NCBI GenBank assembly: GCA_946481625.1
Contig: CAMLOZ010000133.1
Coordinates: 1-8,042 of the forward strand
Length of the DNA: 8,042 bases
DNA from: an uncultured Haloferula sp.
Lineage (GTDB): Bacteria > Verrucomicrobiota > Verrucomicrobiae > Verrucomicrobiales > Akkermansiaceae
Direction: 5' to 3'
The notes below the pieces were generated by a model. The model did not search any database. It was given only the letters and a program-made list of their open reading frames with translations, and was not told the origin of the DNA. This document shows, in pieces, positions 7,281 to 8,042 of the stretch. Each line of letters starts with the position of its first letter. Within the stretch, counting starts at the first letter, position 1. A program made the position numbers and the translations under genes.

Positions 7281-7282
7281 CC

Positions 7283-7600
7283 GTGATCCCCGGAGAAATC
7301 ATCACCCCCGCCGGCGCTCCGGATATCGAGCTGAATGCCGGCCTCGCCAAGCTCAAGCTTGCCGTCTCTAACAAGGGCGACCGCCCCGTCCAGGTCGGCA
7401 GCCACTTCCACTTCGCGGAGGTGAACGGCGAACTCGACTTCGACCGTGCTGCCGCCCGCGGCCACCGCCTCGATATCCCCGCCGGCACCGCCGTCCGCTT
7501 CGAGCCCGGTGACACCCGCGAAGTCCCCCTCGTCGCCCTCGCCGGCAAGCGCGAGATCTACGGGCTGAACAACCAGGTGAACGGCAAGCTCGACCCATGA
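7283..7600 (+). CDS. ureB: Urease subunit beta UreB
   Basis: This is the beta subunit of urease; 105 residues from GTG 7283, the usual length. Family marks are M-I-P-G-E-I at the N-terminus, the [15 protein letters not shown] segment (residues 34-48), L-D-F-D-R near 51-55, and [19 protein letters not shown] from 58. The conserved region ends with the R-E-V-P-L-V-x-L-A-G segment and Y-G-L-N near the end. The GTG is chosen because it gives exactly the family N-terminus. The frame is open upstream to an ATG at 7190 inside ureA, but that would add 31 residues encoded by ureA shadow and the heptamer repeat. There is no Shine-Dalgarno sequence before the GTG, and it is the only gene of the urt-ure array preceded by a sizeable spacer. 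Its stop overlaps the ureC start. Confidence 0.96.
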   Translation: MIPGEIITPAGAPDIELNAGLAKLKLAVSNKGDRPVQVGSHFHFAEVNGELDFDRAAARGHRLDIPAGTAVRFEPGDTREVPLVALAGKREIYGLNNQVNGKLDP

Positions 7601-8042
7601 ACCAGACACGGGCCAACTACGCCGGCACCTTCGGCCCCACCGTGGGCGATCAAGTCCGCCTTGCCGATACCGAGCTCTTCATCGAGGTCGAGCGCGACCT
7701 CATCGCGGAGAACGGCGGCTACGGCAATGAAGTGAAGTTCGGCGGCGGCAAGGTGATTCGCGACGGCATGGCGCAGTCACCGCTTGCCTGCGATGTCGAT
7801 TGCCTCGACCTCGTCATCACCAATGCCCTGATCCTTGACGCCGCGCACGGCGTGATCAAAGCCGACATCGGGATCAAGCACGGCCGCATCGTAGGGATCG
7901 GCCACGCCGGCAATCCGCTGCTTCAGGACGGCATCACCATGATCATCGGCGCGGGCACGGAGGTCATCGCGGGCGAGGGGAGCATCATCACCGCCGGCGG
8001 CATCGACACCCACATCCACTTCATCTGCCCGCAGCAGATCGA
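7597..8042 (+). CDS. ureC: Urease catalytic subunit alpha UreC, 5' part (runs off the window)
   Basis: The first 148 of about 570 codons of the nickel-binding catalytic subunit are present. The N-terminus shows [18 protein letters not shown] (8-25), then [14 protein letters not shown] (45-58). I-T-N-A-L-I-L-D (74-81) is followed by K-A-D-I-G-I-K (88-94) and G-T-E-V-I-A-G-E-G (120-128). The D-T-H-I-H motif at 137-141 supplies the first two nickel ligands, His139 and His141. The carbamylated lysine, the other His ligands and the catalytic flap lie beyond the window. Between D-L (34-35) and E-V-K-F there are about four residues more (A-E-N-G-G-Y-G) than in the Klebsiella protein as I remember it. 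The start ATG overlaps the ureB stop; an AGGTGA is 16 bp upstream, too far for ordinary use. Nickel-insertion genes are expected downstream but are not visible. Confidence 0.97.
   Translation, partial: MNQTRANYAGTFGPTVGDQVRLADTELFIEVERDLIAENGGYGNEVKFGGGKVIRDGMAQSPLACDVDCLDLVITNALILDAAHGVIKADIGIKHGRIVGIGHAGNPLLQDGITMIIGAGTEVIAGEGSIITAGGIDTHIHFICPQQI

Noticed and set aside
7190..7282. N-terminal extension of UreB from ATG 7190
   Set aside because: It overlaps ureA and reads through the heptamer repeat; GTG 7283 gives the exact conserved UreB N-terminus M-I-P-G-E-I.
6196..7548. Long minus-strand open frame (450 codons) across urtE, the small gene, ureA and ureB
   Set aside because: It crosses four genes with firm family matches on the plus strand and shows no domain of its own.

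Overview
The window is high-GC bacterial DNA with all genes on the plus strand. It carries a complete set of urea ABC-transporter membrane and ATPase genes (urtB, urtC, urtD, urtE). These lead through one small unidentified gene into the urease structural genes ureA, ureB and the first part of ureC. The host is most likely a Gram-negative-type bacterium, because UrtB has a signal peptide and a soluble N-terminal domain and the small gene product looks exported. The style (GC-rich genes, almost no Shine-Dalgarno sequences, a degenerate 7-bp repeat of the AATCNNN type between genes, a dynamin-like GTPase with a membrane hairpin) makes me think of Verrucomicrobiota, but no gene here proves it and I hold this at low confidence.

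Layout. Positions 3-263 are the C-terminal end of a polysaccharide deacetylase (NodB-type) cut by the window edge. Positions 289-1989 encode a 566-residue dynamin-like GTPase with a membrane hairpin near its C-terminus; it follows the deacetylase after 25 bp and has no evident link to urea. Positions 1990-2281 are the only long gap. It holds a 12-bp palindrome, a perfect CTACGA-N6-TCGTAG dyad and, at its 3' end, a strong match to a sigma-54 (RpoN) promoter. From 2282 to the window end runs a compact array: urtB, urtC, urtD and urtE are joined by ATGA-type stop/start overlaps. After 2 bp comes an 88-residue His-rich membrane protein, after 9 bp ureA, after a 52-bp gap of degenerate heptamers ureB, and finally ureC, which overlaps the ureB stop.

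How it works together. UrtB and UrtC would form the transmembrane channel and UrtD and UrtE the ATPase pair of a high-affinity urea importer. UreA, UreB and UreC form the nickel urease that splits the imported urea to ammonia. Placing them in one apparent operon behind a sigma-54-like promoter suggests nitrogen-limitation control. The periplasmic urea-binding protein UrtA, normally encoded just before urtB, is not in the window and must lie elsewhere if the importer works. The most interesting unexplained items are the small His-rich exported protein between transporter and urease genes, the sigma-54-like promoter with its upstream dyad, and the heptamer repeat inside the urease operon.
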